A stretch of 64,000 nucleotides of DNA from Hyposmocoma kahamanoa (GCF_003589595.1 NW_020653337.1:3040561-3104560), one strand, 5' to 3'; positions 24,348 to 35,926 are shown, counted from the stretch's first letter. Notes: generated by a model from the letters alone, not told the origin. A program made the numbers and translations.

Positions 24348-24792
24348 TAAGGCGCTCCGCAGACGGAGCAACTTTAGTTAAGGCAAATGGCAACTTTTTA
24401 CAAGTTTCCATTAACGGTTGCCGGTTGTAACAATTGAAAGGCCTAGTTGCCGGTTGCCGCAATTTTAAATAAACTTTCGAAATCCACGGTCAAGACTGAC
24501 GCTGTCGGGGACGGGTAGGGTTGCTTCAGGAGTTGCGGTTGCCGGTTGCGGAAACCGGCAACTGGAGACAATTGGTACAAATTTGCTAGTTTCTAGATGC
24601 GGCAATCAAGAATTTATTTAATCACGGATTTCGGCAATCGAAAACTGTAGTCGATTGCCGAAACTCTCATCTGAAGTTGCTACGTCTGCGGGGTTTCTTG
24701 AAATTATATGAAAAACGTCATAAACAGCTAGTTGCGTGTTGCCAGTTGCCGAAACTCGATGATCAAAGTTGCTCCATCTGCGCAGCGCCTTA
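24348..24792. mobile_element. TIR element with TAAGGCGCT ends (family M2)
   Basis: 28-bp terminal inverted repeats with two mismatches (TAAGGCGCTCCGCAGACGG at left; the right end is its near reverse complement finishing TCTGCGCAGCGCCTTA). The 445-bp interior has many GTTGCCGGTTGC / GGCAATCG motifs in both orientations. Flanks read CTAA at left and TTAA at right, so a TAA or TTAA target duplication is possible but not clean. Non-autonomous. Confidence 0.78.
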
Positions 24793-25607
24793 ATTGCACT
24801 GAATCAATTTGTTGGCGTGTGTAGACTACTCCGCTCCCTATTGGAGTGCCGTGATCATCATGGGTAGAATAACATACATGGGTAAGTATTACGCTTTTAC
24901 TAGTTCTCTAAATAACAGTAATAACCCGGGCATCCTACATTGCGTGACAATATGAAGACAATATACATACAAATACATGGTGACAGATATCACGTTGTTA
25001 TCGCACGCATTCTGAAACGCGTGCGTAGCGTGTCATGGCGTAGTGTGTTCGCTCTTGATGTATGGACACCGTTAGTGATGAAAAAGCTCTTTTTGCTTAC
25101 ATAATGAATTCATTTATATCTGTTCATGATATATTGTACTAAGAACAATTTTTATTTTATTGTTAAAGAATATCGACAGCCACACACAAAAATTAATAAA
25201 TGGATTAAACTAATGCCACTTTTTATGTAATTCGCATTGCTAATACAGTAGTGTATTAACTCACAAAAACACTTCCCGAAAATAATCATAAAAATTTATT
25301 TATTATAGTATTATGTTATAGTTTATTATAGGCAATTAAACAATTTCTCAAGTATATTTGAAAATAAAATGGAAAAGATAATTTAATATTTTTGAATAAG
25401 GATTATTTTGGCCAGAACTAGCTCACATAAAGTGTGTCTCGTTTTGAGTTAAGTGGATATCTTTTGATTATTTCTTACAATATTCTAACGACGGTTTTTC
25501 GGCATGTAGAGAATCAAATTTTACGTTGAATAATGATATAATATTAAATTTCACATATTTTGATATTTTATTACAACATGTAACACGTAAGTGCGAATGA
25601 ATAATGT
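24793..25607. other. No recognised feature
   Basis: AT-rich, apart from a CpG-containing patch near 24,990-25,060. Confidence 0.4.
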
Positions 25608-25615
25608 ACGAAAGC

Positions 25616-25901
25616 CATTGACTTACAATTATATGGACGTCGGGTCCGCGCTAAAAAGTGTCCAGACTTATAGGGCGCTAAAGTCGTATACAGAGCGTCA
25701 TTCACGCTTTAGTCTTCGTTTGTTCGACTGACAGCGAAGCAAGCAAAATTAGACAGTACTGTGATGACATTACAATTTAAATTCAACGATTTAGCTTTTT
25801 CATATTCCTTTACATGTCACTACGTTTAAATAGGTTGACTTGGGACATTGTTTTTGTGGTATTTGTATTAACCCCGTCGTCCATTTATTTGTAAGTCAAT
25901 G
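25616..25901 (-). mobile_element. TIR element, family M1, copy 3
   Basis: 286-bp copy in the opposite orientation to copies 1 and 2, with CATTGACTTACAA ends and a perfect 8-bp TSD ACGAAAGC (25,608-25,615 and 25,902-25,909). Confidence 0.92.
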
Positions 25902-25909
25902 ACGAAAGC

Positions 25910-27407
25910 TCAATAAAATTCGCATCATGTTTGTTATTACAAATTCCTTAATTAATTTTCATAAAAGAATTGCGTAATTTTTTTTTTCTTCTTTCCATAA
26001 AGGAAAAGGCAAAGGTTTTACACCGTACAGCCAAGTCTTGGTACATTATTTTTGAGCCATGTCTTCGTTTAATTGTTTCTGTACATATGGCCGCCACAAA
26101 GAGGATAGGCAATTTGAGGCGGCGTGTTTGGATTGGCTCGGGATTCCTTAGAACGGGCAGATACGGGTATTTTAGTTCGAGATTCGTATAATTTCTTTAT
26201 TCTTTTTTTATTATCTTTAATTCGTATAAGTTTTCAAGTTTTTTTCGATACGATTGTGCTTAGTCGTTCGGCCAAACTCGTTTTCCAAGGCTCTTCCATT
26301 TTAAAAGTAAGGCGGGAAGTCATTTGGCTTCACGCGTCAAATGCACTAAGGGGGGTTGCCACTTAATGTACTGGAGTCTATCAATAATTTACGCCAGCAG
26401 ATTATTAAATTATTACATGTTGAACATTTTTAATTACTATTCCTATTACATTGTTTGAGTTACACGTTTAATTTCTTACATTTCACGTAATTCAACAGTA
26501 GACTTACCGATTGCCACCATCATCTTTTTTATTCATAAACTCGAATGGCTTTGGGTTTTATTTTTACACTCCTTGCGTTTTGTTAGTGGAAACAATCATC
26601 TATCATATAACAAATCTGTTTTCTATTTCAAGTACATTTGCGAATATATGTATACTTAGTCGCAATACTTACTGCTCGCTAACAGAGGAGGAAACCATTG
26701 TGATAAATAGTTTTTTAAATATAAAAATATTTTATAACATTTTGAACGCCCTGTCGTTAACATCTAAGTTATTTTAATAACACTTATGTAGGCAGTCAAC
26801 AAAGTCTAGGTAAGAGGATTGAAGATTGAACAATGTAACGAAAAAGTCACGTACTTAAATAACAAAAAAAAACTAAAAATAACGGTTGAATTTCTATTCC
26901 GATCATCAATTAGATACAATAGCGTTATCTCGGCTGTACAGGGTGTGCAAACGTTATAAATTAAGAGTTCCGATCTGGAGCTATAAATCAGCTGTATCAG
27001 CCAATAGGCGATCGAGATCTCCCCCCACTCCGGGAACGTGCAACTTCGGGTAGTTGCATAAGACTGCAATGTGTGGTTTTAATATTTCCTGCTTATTGGT
27101 TTATTGTAGTTGTTCAGTTACAATGGAATATAAATAAAGAATAATAATGCTAGAATGATATTTCTCTGCGTAATGAGACTTATAAAAAACAAAACGGGGT
27201 GTTTGTGAGGAACGATCCAATCTAAACAAAGAACAGACAATTTTTCTTCAATAATTTGTCTTTTGTCAGTCTTTTTGATGTTTTATCATTTAATTTTTTG
27301 TCTTTTTTATGTTAAATTTTTAATAATTTTCCTATCCACTTGTTAATCTATGGTTTTTAAATTTACTTTACCTCATAAAAGATAAGCTCGTTGGTATCGC
27401 ACACACA
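25910..27407. other. No recognised feature
   Basis: Overlapping ORFs at 25,970-26,366 (73 and 80 codons) and an 88-codon ORF at 26,511-26,777 lack recognisable domains or splice sites. Confidence 0.35.
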
Positions 27408-27745
27408 TAATATTTTTTACAATAAGATTCCGGAAATACATTAAGATTATCATTTCCTAATTTTAAACCTTACATTAAATTTTAATTGAAAAGTCATATT
27501 ACAAAATTTAAGAATATTTATTGTGTTAGATACAGATGTATGGAAAGACAACACGAGTCTTGATTCCATACAATTATGATTCAAAGTATATTCCATAGCA
27601 TTTAAGTTTATTTGAAAAGAGCTATCCCTCGAGTTTCTTGCTCGTTCTTCTCAGGGAAGTCAGCGTAGTGAACGAGCAGTGAAAAATGACGTTTTCAAGT
27701 GTAAAAATTTTACATATGGAATAAATGATTATTTGACTTTGTTGA
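27408..27745 (+). pseudogene. LINE ORF2 C-terminal remnant and 3' UTR
   Basis: Homologous over about 330 bp to 32,425-32,750. It retains the trace of the terminal RT-associated peptide (YNKIPE) with stops, then the 3' UTR with CTTGCTCGTTCTTCTCAGGG and GTGAACGAGCAGT, ending near GGAATAAATGATTATTTGAC. Jockey-like C terminus by pattern; assignment moderate. Confidence 0.7.
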
Positions 27746-28306
27746 CTATTAGGATGGACGTAGATGATAGAGTGAACTACGTAGGTTTTCAGAGACATGT
27801 TTTTGTTCGGTCTCCGGAATATAAATGACAACATAATACAATTTAAAAATAAAACGTGAACTGAATTGCCAACCAAGCAATACGCATCACATGTTGCAGT
27901 TATACCACAAATAATAGTCTATCTATGCTACAACCTCTCACTACAAACATGTTTCAAGTTTATATTCAAAGGAATAGTTTACAATTTCATGCCCTCATAG
28001 TCCCGTTTCTAGATGTTTCATTGCGTTTCGTTGCACTAAAATACCGTTTCAATCAGAATGCTCTCTTGCTGCTAATATGAGCAAATCCATATAAATTATT
28101 ATAATTATAAATTATATATTATTCTGTTTTAGGCAGTCATTACACTTATCTATACGGAATCATTTTAAACTGCTCAGACATCCTTGATTTACATCCTTGA
28201 CATAAGAGTGAAAAAGACGTGCTTTTTACGTCAGTGGTCCGAGCGGAAGTGAAAAGCGTAATTCGGTACTGATTATACCTTATTAGGTACATGGACTTAG
28301 AGCTTT
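27746..28306. other. No recognised feature
   Basis: AT-rich; nothing found. Confidence 0.4.
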
Positions 28307-28592
28307 TTCACCGATTTCAAAAAGAGAAAGGTTCTCAACTCGTCTGTATTTTTTTGTATGTATATTACGCGATAACTCCGGATTTGTGGACCGATTTCGA
28401 TGATTCTTTTTTTTTCTTGGAAAGAGTGTATCTCAGTATTGGTCCCATATAAGTTTGAAGAAAATATTCCAACACTAAAGGTGTCAAACTAGGGGATGTA
28501 TCCGGTTTTGCGCACTTTCTGGTAAACGATTTAATAAAACTTGACAAATGGGTGTAATTCCACGAATCTATAAGGTCGAATTTATTCTTACC
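28307..28592 (+). mobile_element. Family D element fragment
   Basis: ACCGATTTCAAAAAGAGAAA, CTCAACTCGTCTGTAT, CGATAACTCCGGATTTGTGG and GGTCCCAT phrases follow the order seen at 16,957-17,391. Terminal inverted ends are eroded. Confidence 0.65.
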
Positions 28593-29183
28593 GACTCAAG
28601 TCGATTTCATCGAGATAAGTGTGGTTATTCCCTTAAAGCGAGTATGTGTATGTAACTGTGAGTACGTGTACTCTATTTATTTCGTTTTAACTTTAAAATG
28701 GGGGTCGAGTTTTCAAAAAGTTAATGAATGGGCTGCAGTTTACAAGCAGAGGGTATTTTATTTACTGTAAATATACACAGATAGATATACGTTGGTACCG
28801 ACATGAATTTCTGCGTAGTATCTAATATCAAAATCTGAAATATGACGGGGCTTTCGTCGCTTCAATCTGGCTGCGCGTGGGCATATCGCCGACATCGTCC
28901 ACGCGACCCGGCTCATACCTCTTACATCCGCAAGGTTCACTCCCGTATGGGATATGAACGTGTTAAACTTAAATGCAAAGTATGTTATTGCTGAGATTTA
29001 TTTGTGAAATAACACAATCTTGATAGTTATGCTGATAAATAACGAATCTTTGTTGATCTTAAAAATTGTATTTATTTCGTTAACTTTATTACAAAATGAA
29101 ATACGCGCTTGCTTATGACAAAGCCTTGATTACAAATGTGTAACAATTATAACTAAACATAAAATGTTGACGCGGTGACAAAC
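28593..29183. other. No recognised feature
   Basis: Contains ATGAACGTGTTAA (28,953-28,965), which recurs at 30,526-30,538 as the end of a TTAA-bounded repeat. Confidence 0.35.
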
Positions 29184-29354
29184 TAAGGCTCGTATTCTAG
29201 AACTCTACTCAATGCTCAAGTCAGGATTTGAGTATGGTTTAAAGCACTCGAAATCATACTCAAGTCCCTGCCATTAGGGTCGTAGTTCCAGTGCTTGTAT
29301 TTCCAGTACAATCCTGACTTGAGCATTGATTAGAGTTCTAGAATACGACCCTTA
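29184..29354. mobile_element. Short TIR element, family M3
   Basis: 171 bp in which the outer 45 bp on each side are inverted copies with very few mismatches (TAAGGCTCGTATTCTAGAAC at left). Between the arms are two smaller inverted motifs. Flanks CTAA at left and TTAA at right, as for family M2. A typical MITE layout; superfamily unresolved. Confidence 0.85.
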
Positions 29355-29387
29355 ATGTGCGGTATTACCCGTACAGTATGAATACAT

Positions 29388-29690
29388 CGATCGAACATAT
29401 AGAAAAAATCTCAATAATACATTTGATCAAAAAGCGACATGTACGTCAGGTGAAGTTGCGGTGAAGGTTCTAAAATCTCTCACTAGATGTCACTAGCGGC
29501 GCAGAATGCCGATACCTGGTACAAATATCTTTAACAAAAACATATAGGAGAATTTCGACAACTCGATAACTTGACCCGTAGCTCAGTTGGTAAGAGCAAT
29601 ACAACGCTGCAGTATGGTCGTGGGTTCAAGTCCTAATGGGCCGAAAAAGCTTTTCTATGTTATCGATCTTTATATTAATAATCATAATCA
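29388..29690 (+). mobile_element. SINE with a different tRNA head, related ends
   Basis: Begins with ATCGATCGAACATATAGAAA and ends ATCGATCTTTATATTAATAA, echoing the inverted termini of the composite element. The tRNA-like module (29,573-29,644) is different: A box TAGCTCAGTTGG, B box GGTTCAAGTCC, acceptor arms pairing at 6 of 7 positions, and a 4-bp D stem GCTC/GAGC. The anticodon loop has C instead of U at position 33, so it is not a functional tRNA gene. Confidence 0.72.
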
Positions 29691-29699
29691 AAGTATGTT

Positions 29700-30399
29700 A
29701 TTAATCTCCATTCATTATAGCTCTTTCATAAAAAAAAATCGACCTCAAAAGTTAGCTCTACATTCGCTATGCTTGTTGGATACCATGGTTTCTGGATGTT
29801 TATTATTGTTTCAAAAATAAAACCAATTTATAATACGAGTAGTTACAAAAAGTTTTATGAATAAAAAAAAATTAAAATATTTAATGATAAAAAATTAAAC
29901 TAAGAACTAATCTTGTGTAATCTGGTGGGCTGGCTTTACATACATTTTTTCGAACCAGCAATGTTTTTAAATTGTCAGGTTTAGTTTTGTAAATAGTAAA
30001 AATGTACATAAATTTACATTGGCTTCTGTAACTGTTTTTAGTCTCATTTGTGTTGGAATGTAAGTTTTTTCGCGATATTTCGTTATCTGGCTTTATTTTG
30101 GGATTTTCTTTCAGTGCCGAGAATTTCAATCCGTTGCGGCCTAAATGGAATAATTATTACGTTTAGGCCGGTCACAATGCCAAGCAGAGTAAGTAGACGT
30201 AATGTTCGATCGACTTTACCTAAAATTGACATACGTATTTCATTTGAGATTGACATTTTTTTGTTTGTAACTCTCAAATTCAATCTGAAATTAAAGTATT
30301 TTTTATTCGAAATATTTTTTTTTGTTCTCAGTGTTGAAAAGCAAGTATGCCATAAAAACTTCTAAAAACCAAGTAGCTACAGAATTTCGTTAGGACCGC
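29700..30399. other. No recognised feature
   Basis: AT-rich, several overlapping short ORFs on both strands without domains. Confidence 0.35.
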
Positions 30400-30538
30400 G
30401 CCGGTCATTTGCCACTTGCGGCGTGAACGAGTGTCGCAAAGTTAGATACGTTCGTGCCGGTGATTTTGACCCGCTACGGCCCCAATAGGTAGATCAGGTA
30501 CCGATCATTTTGACCCACCACGGCGATGAACGTGTTAA
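30400..30538. repeat. Spaced repeats ending in TTAA
   Basis: Three related units, GCCGGTCATTTGCCACTTGC, GCCGGTGATTTTGACCCGC and ACCGATCATTTTGACCCACC, are spaced about 45-55 bp apart and finish with GATGAACGTGTTAA. The TTAA end suggests one end of a piggyBac-type non-autonomous element, but no matching left end is in view. Confidence 0.4.
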
Positions 30539-31860
30539 GAAAATTAGTTTTCGAACTCTGGTATCATTTGGGAATTGCCCTCAAGGTTTGAAGGAATGTC
30601 CAGCGGTATCAGTGCACGTGGGTGGTCACTTGAGCTATGCGCTCGCCAATTTTGAGTTCACTCTGCCTGCTTTGCGATAATCTCCACAAAACAATATAAA
30701 CTTTATATGTATGAATATATAGCACTTTATGTAACTATAAATGTATAATGTTGTGGCTCTTTTAAGTGGAATTATTCGTTAATATTAAAATTTTAGCGCA
30801 AGGTTTCGTATTTTCTTTGTTTTCACATAATTGATATTTCTTTACATTTTCATATTTTTGTTCCTTAAGTGAAAATAAAACAAAAAAAAAGGTTGTTTAT
30901 CAATTGACCCATATTGTAAAGATTTGTAAATTTAAGATAGGTTAGTATTCTCCTTCTCGTCTCCTTTTTTTTTCCTTTTAGTACTGTTTTGAAACTTGTA
31001 TTTGAATGTTTGAATTATACTTTATCTTTAAGTTAAATTATAAGTCTTGTTAGACGCTTTGACTTACGCAGAAAGTCCACAAGAATGTTTCCTATAAAAA
31101 TAAATAAATGATAAACGAGAAAATGAAAGTAATCAGTAAAAATGTAGAAAAATTGAAACATAATTTTTTCAACTGGCATGACACTCATGGCAGTACGAAC
31201 ATTGTGAATGCGAATGTTCGATGCCGTCCAAGCCGGTACAATTTCAAATATTTATATTGCCAGTTTAATAAAAACAAATGACGGCGAGCACTTGAGTTAA
31301 AAATGGCGTCATGGCGGGAAAGGTAAAAAGAGGTCTCTAATGTTAAAATCTAATATCCAAAAGCGTTTATTGACGAGCCAACCCAGCGTTTAACATCCTG
31401 GGCGATAGAAATAAAGAATCGATCCATAAAAATCCTTACTTTTTGAACAAATTTAGAAAACGAAGATTTGGGTGTTTAGAACTTAGAACCTTTTCACTGT
31501 ACACAGTGCTAACAGCTAGGTCGTATTTTCTATAAACCAATAAGACGCAGAAAAAATCACTCTAGCTCGCATCTTATCCTATGTGTCCATTATTATTATC
31601 TAGTCTTAACTGGTTATAAATAAACGAGTAATGAATCACTGCAATAAAAATACTAGATTTAGGCAATAAATTCTTAAAGCATATAAGAAAGTATATATGA
31701 AAAAAAAAAGCAAGGTAGAAACTAGATGGAGCGATGTGTTGTGTTTCCATTGGCCCGTAATACACGTAAAGTATCACGACATGTTAGCCAATATGTTCGC
31801 AATGAATGCCTATATTAGCCGACATGTCAACCAACATTTTGACATTTTGCAACAAAATTG
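30539..31860. other. No recognised feature
   Basis: AT-rich, with a CpG-containing stretch at 30,540-30,680. Confidence 0.35.
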
Positions 31861-31889
31861 ATCGATTTTACAGCAAGTGCTTACAGTGA

Positions 31890-32310
31890 CCCATGGGTTC
31901 AGTATATCAACGCATTCAGGGTTCTGCCGTGACGTTGCAGAACTTCGGGGATGTTTGCGAAGGCGCATGCGGATGACTTCTATGCTGCAAGGAGGAGACG
32001 TTGCGCTGCCATGTCAGTCGGCCTCCACGGTAGCAATAACGGACTCCTCAGTGTGTTTACAGATCGGTTGGACTCTTCGATGTTACAGCATTAGGTGCAG
32101 CTCGGTAAGTAAAGATCTAGACTAAGTACAAAATGCATCGAAGATCTCGTATCGTTCAACAATGCGCCCGTGGCCCTACTTTCGATAAGACAGCTTTCAA
32201 TTTTATATTTCGCAAAGATAAACCGCAAATCGATTAGCTTATCAATCCGTCTGAGTGCGTCAGCACGGAGCTGCCTATCTCGTTGTGTAGCTGCCGTATG
32301 TGGGTTCATT
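31890..32310 (+). other. GC-richer open stretch, unidentified
   Basis: One frame stays open from about 31,945 to 32,093 and reads HADDFYAARRRRCAAMS and NGLLSVFTDRLDSS. This is more protein-like than its surroundings, and after stops further protein-like reading follows to 32,310. I suspect a decayed TE ORF but cannot name it. Confidence 0.3.
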
Positions 32311-32424
32311 GCCTTTGATTTTTGTCTGTTAGATTTTTATTGATATAGTACAAATTATTCTTACTTTTCATCTTTAGTAAGTCCAAACTCATGGTACCAC
32401 ATGGGGAAATGTATACGTTTTTAC

Positions 32425-32750
32425 AATAAGATTCCGGAGTATATATTAAGATTATCATTTCCTAAGCTTAAAACTTACATTAAAAGTATTTTAATTGAAA
32501 AGTCATGTTGAAGAGTATGTGTTAGATAAAGATGTATGGAAAGACAACAAGAGTCCAAATTCCACGCAATTATGATTCAAAGTGTATTCCATAGCATTTA
32601 AGTTTATTTGGAAAGAGCAATCCCTAGAGTTCTTGCTCGTTCTTCTCAAGGAGGTCAGCGTAGTGAACGAGCAGTAGCTTAAAAAATGACGTTAAGTGTA
32701 AAAATTTTACCTATGGAATAAATTATTATTTCACTTTGATTAAAAACTAA
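32425..32750 (+). pseudogene. LINE ORF2 C-terminal remnant and 3' UTR
   Basis: Reads YNKIPEYILRLSFPKLKTYI before a stop, then a frameshifted YVLDKDVWKD: the C-terminal pattern of Jockey-clade LINE ORF2. The 3' UTR follows with CTTGCTCGTTCTTCTC and GTGAACGAGCAGT, ending TATGGAATAAATTATTATTT. Sister copy to 27,408-27,745. Confidence 0.78.
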
Positions 32751-32838
32751 ACAAATTATAAAAATTTAATTGTTAAATGTTAGTATAATATTAAGGCGAG
32801 TCATTGGAGGAGTAGTGCTTGATGATAGAAATAGATAT

Positions 32839-32870
32839 GGCAGTACTTCCCCGGACAAACTCTTTCACAA
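32839..32870 (-). repeat. Family G terminal stub
   Basis: Only the first 30 bp or so of family G (GCAGTACTTCCCCGGACAAA and CTCTTTCACAA on plus) is present. Confidence 0.5.
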
Positions 32871-34235
32871 TATATTTTTTAATAATATGTTTATTACAAA
32901 TAAACTAAATTATTATTCAGGTAATTATAAATTTTCTTTTAAATTACAATTAAAAGGAGCTAAATTGGCAATTTTTCCAAGTTCCATTGTGCTAAACTAA
33001 ACAATATTAGCTAAGATGGCGTCGAGATCGTATCGCAGTTTTAATAGACGCCGTAATGGCCCCCTAAGTGGACTCGAGTGCAGCGGATTCTGCACAATGT
33101 TGGGTAATTGTTTACGAAAAGCTTTATAGTTACACGTTTTCCTAGAATATACCTAACTTTTGTCCGCATTTTCGTGATAATTTTATTTAATTTTACTTTC
33201 ATAAGTTTTCACCTATTTATTTGGGTATGCAAAGGTTGTATGCATGCAGCCTCTTCATATATGGGTCTTTTCTTTGTTTTAGGAAAAGGTCATTGACTTA
33301 TAATCTGTGACATGTAAATTTTTTCTTCTTTGTAGGCAACGATAATAATACCATACTGCACAGTTTGACGTTATTATTATTTTTTATCTGATAAATTATT
33401 CTGACATGTAGTTTGTCACATTTTATTATTATTATTATTATTAAAATTGACCCAAATCACTATCACCGCGTTTAAATTATTGAGTGACTTATCAGATCCT
33501 TGTAGCGTGTGGCACACGTTATATTTATTAAAAAAACCATGTTACACCTGGTATCACCGGGTTTATTTCGTTGATTATTGTTTTTAGTACATGTGTGCGT
33601 GAGTAAATTAACAATATGCCTTCAATATATTTGTACCTTAGAATAATAACGCATAGAAACCTAGTCTGCATACGCTAAGGAGGCAAATTGAAGCGCTCCC
33701 AATGGGCCTACACGAGCGGGCGGGCCTTCAGTGCTCAAGGTCAACTTGCACCGCGAACAGATCAAGAATTTTAGGTAAATGTGCGGCAAATGAGTGTAAA
33801 AATACGTCAGACAAACATAAAATAGATACTAACGTCACATTCCACAAGGAAGTAACGCGTTTCAACTTGTATTTTTATATAAATATTCACTAAAACCGAA
33901 AATTAACCTACTACCAAAACTAGCCTACATGAATTTGATTTTTGCCTCACTTGTGACAGTTCGTTTGATATGAAACTATCATTCTATGCGTTATTATTCT
34001 AAGATTTGTACATGTAATGTTTTGGTAGAGTACAATGAATTTCCAAACGATTGTCCAAAAGATATGTCTGAGATATTAACAAACACATCTCAGGTGCTGC
34101 ATTGACAATAAACTTTACTTAGGTACTGTTGATTATTTAGAAATATATATTTGTACACACAGACTACACTACTTCACACAAATTACCTGAGGCCTTATCA
34201 CGAACTCTTATTACAGTTTAGTGTTTACTGGCTTC
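32871..34235. other. No recognised feature
   Basis: Mostly AT-rich with (TTA)n runs at about 33,368 and 33,424-33,442. CATTGACTTATAA at 33,292 resembles a family M1 end, but no partner was found. Confidence 0.35.
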
Positions 34236-34237
34236 AA

Positions 34238-34521
34238 ACTAAGGTTTTTTTTTCTAATACCAAGTGACGGGACGAACAAGTCGTGGTCTTGAAGATAAGC
34301 GACACGCCTGTTCGTAACAGTAGCTGTGCTACTCAGAGCTTTAAATTGCAAAGTTCTGAGGGGCACTACCACTGCGCCCGTCACCCTGACACATAAGTAG
34401 ACATGTCCCATGTGCCTGAAATTTCATCAGCACCTCTATCTACCCTTCAAAATCGGAACACGGTAATGCTCGGCGGCAGAAATAGGTGACAATATTTCCT
34501 TGGACGAACTCTGTCACAAGG
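34238..34521 (-). mobile_element. Family G dispersed repeat
   Basis: Minus-strand copy with T-rich start (TTTTTTTTTCTAATACCAAG on plus) and the GCGCCCGTCACCCTGA middle. One arm of the GCAGTAATG hairpin is lost by a short deletion. Ends near CGAACTCTGTCACAAGGA. Confidence 0.8.
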
Positions 34522-34534
34522 ATCATCACATTCG

Positions 34535-34645
34535 GTCGAACTGAGAACCTCCTCCTTTTTTGAAGTCAGTTAAAAACATAAGTTGACAAGTCCCATTATA
34601 CATGTAATTTCACCAATTTCAAAACACCTCATAATTCTCTTTCTG
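34535..34645 (-). repeat. Family D end fused to a family G piece
   Basis: GAACCTCCTCCTTTTTTGAA and GTCAGTTAA is the AACCGAC end of family D on the minus strand. It is followed at once by AAGTTGACAAGTCCCAT and TGTAATTTCACCA from the middle of family G. Confidence 0.6.
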
Positions 34646-35485
34646 TAAGGCTGATTAGAAATGCGGTTAGGGATATTCTTCTGAAGGTCAGCCCGGGTTT
34701 TAAGTTAGCAGAATAGTCGTCAGCTCGTTGTATAATTTTTAAGTCTAAACCTAAGTTGCTGGATCGTTGCTAGGCAAGCTATCGTATTCATCATTTGGTC
34801 GCTTATCGCTCCCACGCAGCTCCACTGGTTCATTTTCCTACACCTACATACTTTCAGCACATATGGCATTGTGAATCAGTGGTTGAGCTTTAGGTCTTTC
34901 ACGGTACTGGGTTCAATATCTGGTGTAGCCAAATTGGGAATCTTTTGTTATTAAGAAAAATTTGGAAACTAGGAATTATCTGGCAATGTGATGAACGAAG
35001 AGTTTGGTTTTCTGAATTGGTTCTATCGATATTCAAATTTGGGAAATTTCAGGTTACACCTTGCTTTACCACAGAATCGTCGGATTGTCTTTGTTAGAAT
35101 TCTTTCAAAACACCCTTTTGATTGAAAGTTTTCGAATTTGCTTTATAGTTAATAATGGCAATATCTTTCAAGAACGATAACGTATTTCATTAGCACCCTA
35201 TGTAGTGATATGAACTTATAAAGCGTGTTTACCTTTTAACCGCGCGTTTAAGTCAAAAGGGCGTTATCTTGCCGCTGCATCCATCACGTAGTGAAGTAGG
35301 GATGGGAATCATTTTTATTATGATTCAGTGCGTTGATTCACAAAATAGTCATGAAAAGAAAAGGCAAAGGATCTAGTTGGAGGTATTAGACCAGTTTGGA
35401 CAAGTTGTTCACAACAAGTGATTTAAGCGGGTAAACTCTCTGGTGTATGCACTTGTAATACATATTGCATACATTTAACTGCATC
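34646..35485. other. No recognised feature
   Basis: Nothing supported. Confidence 0.4.
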
Positions 35486-35656
35486 TTTGGCCGAACAGTT
35501 ACCATGCTAGTCTGTGTAGTTACCACGCCGAGGGATAAATATTTGTATGGCCAACATTTAGTTCTCTCGTGAGTTTGGGTGTAATTTGTGGTTGTCTATG
35601 TGTGTACATGGCACCCGCGATGCAGGGTCGTCCTAATGCAGGTCTGTGAGTGTGTA
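35486..35656 (+). mobile_element. tRNA-derived SINE (family S2), diverged head
   Basis: TTTGGCCGAACAGTTACCATG matches the A-box region in 20-base agreement; the B box is destroyed. The body TCTCTCGTGAGTTTGGGTG through TGGCACCCGCGATGCAGG is well preserved; the tail is nearly lost. Confidence 0.72.
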
Positions 35657-35717
35657 AAAAAGTCTATATTATCGACATTGCACTAGTTGTGTGAAAGCTA
35701 AAGATAATTATTTATTT

Positions 35718-35882
35718 TTATAATTATTAATACAAAGATCGAACACTCAGAAAAAATTCATTTCATCCGGCCAGATTCGAACGCACGTCATCTAGCATAC
35801 AGTGGCAGACGCTATACCAACTAAGCCACGGAACGAACCAGCGGACCTCACGAATTGTTTCTATGTGTTTGTTGTCTATATG
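35718..35882 (-). mobile_element. Composite tRNA-like element fragment
   Basis: Minus-strand copy covering the inverted terminus (TAATTATTAATACAAAGATC) and the tRNA-like module (B box AGATTCGAACG on plus, A box CCAACTAAGCCA). It breaks off after GTTTCTATGTG. Confidence 0.8.
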
Positions 35883-35926
35883 TATTTATTTTTAATCAGC
35901 ATTGTTTTTTCATCACCATCATAAAC

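Noticed and set aside
29573..29644. A functional tRNA gene.
   Set aside because: The module lacks U33, has mismatches in the acceptor and T stems, and sits inside a mobile-element context.
30400..30538. A CRISPR array or other prokaryotic spaced-repeat system.
   Set aside because: Units differ from each other, spacers are uneven, and the window is eukaryotic throughout.
33292..33304. A fourth M1 element end (CATTGACTTATAA).
   Set aside because: No second terminus or TSD within several kilobases; 13 bases with a mismatch is too little.
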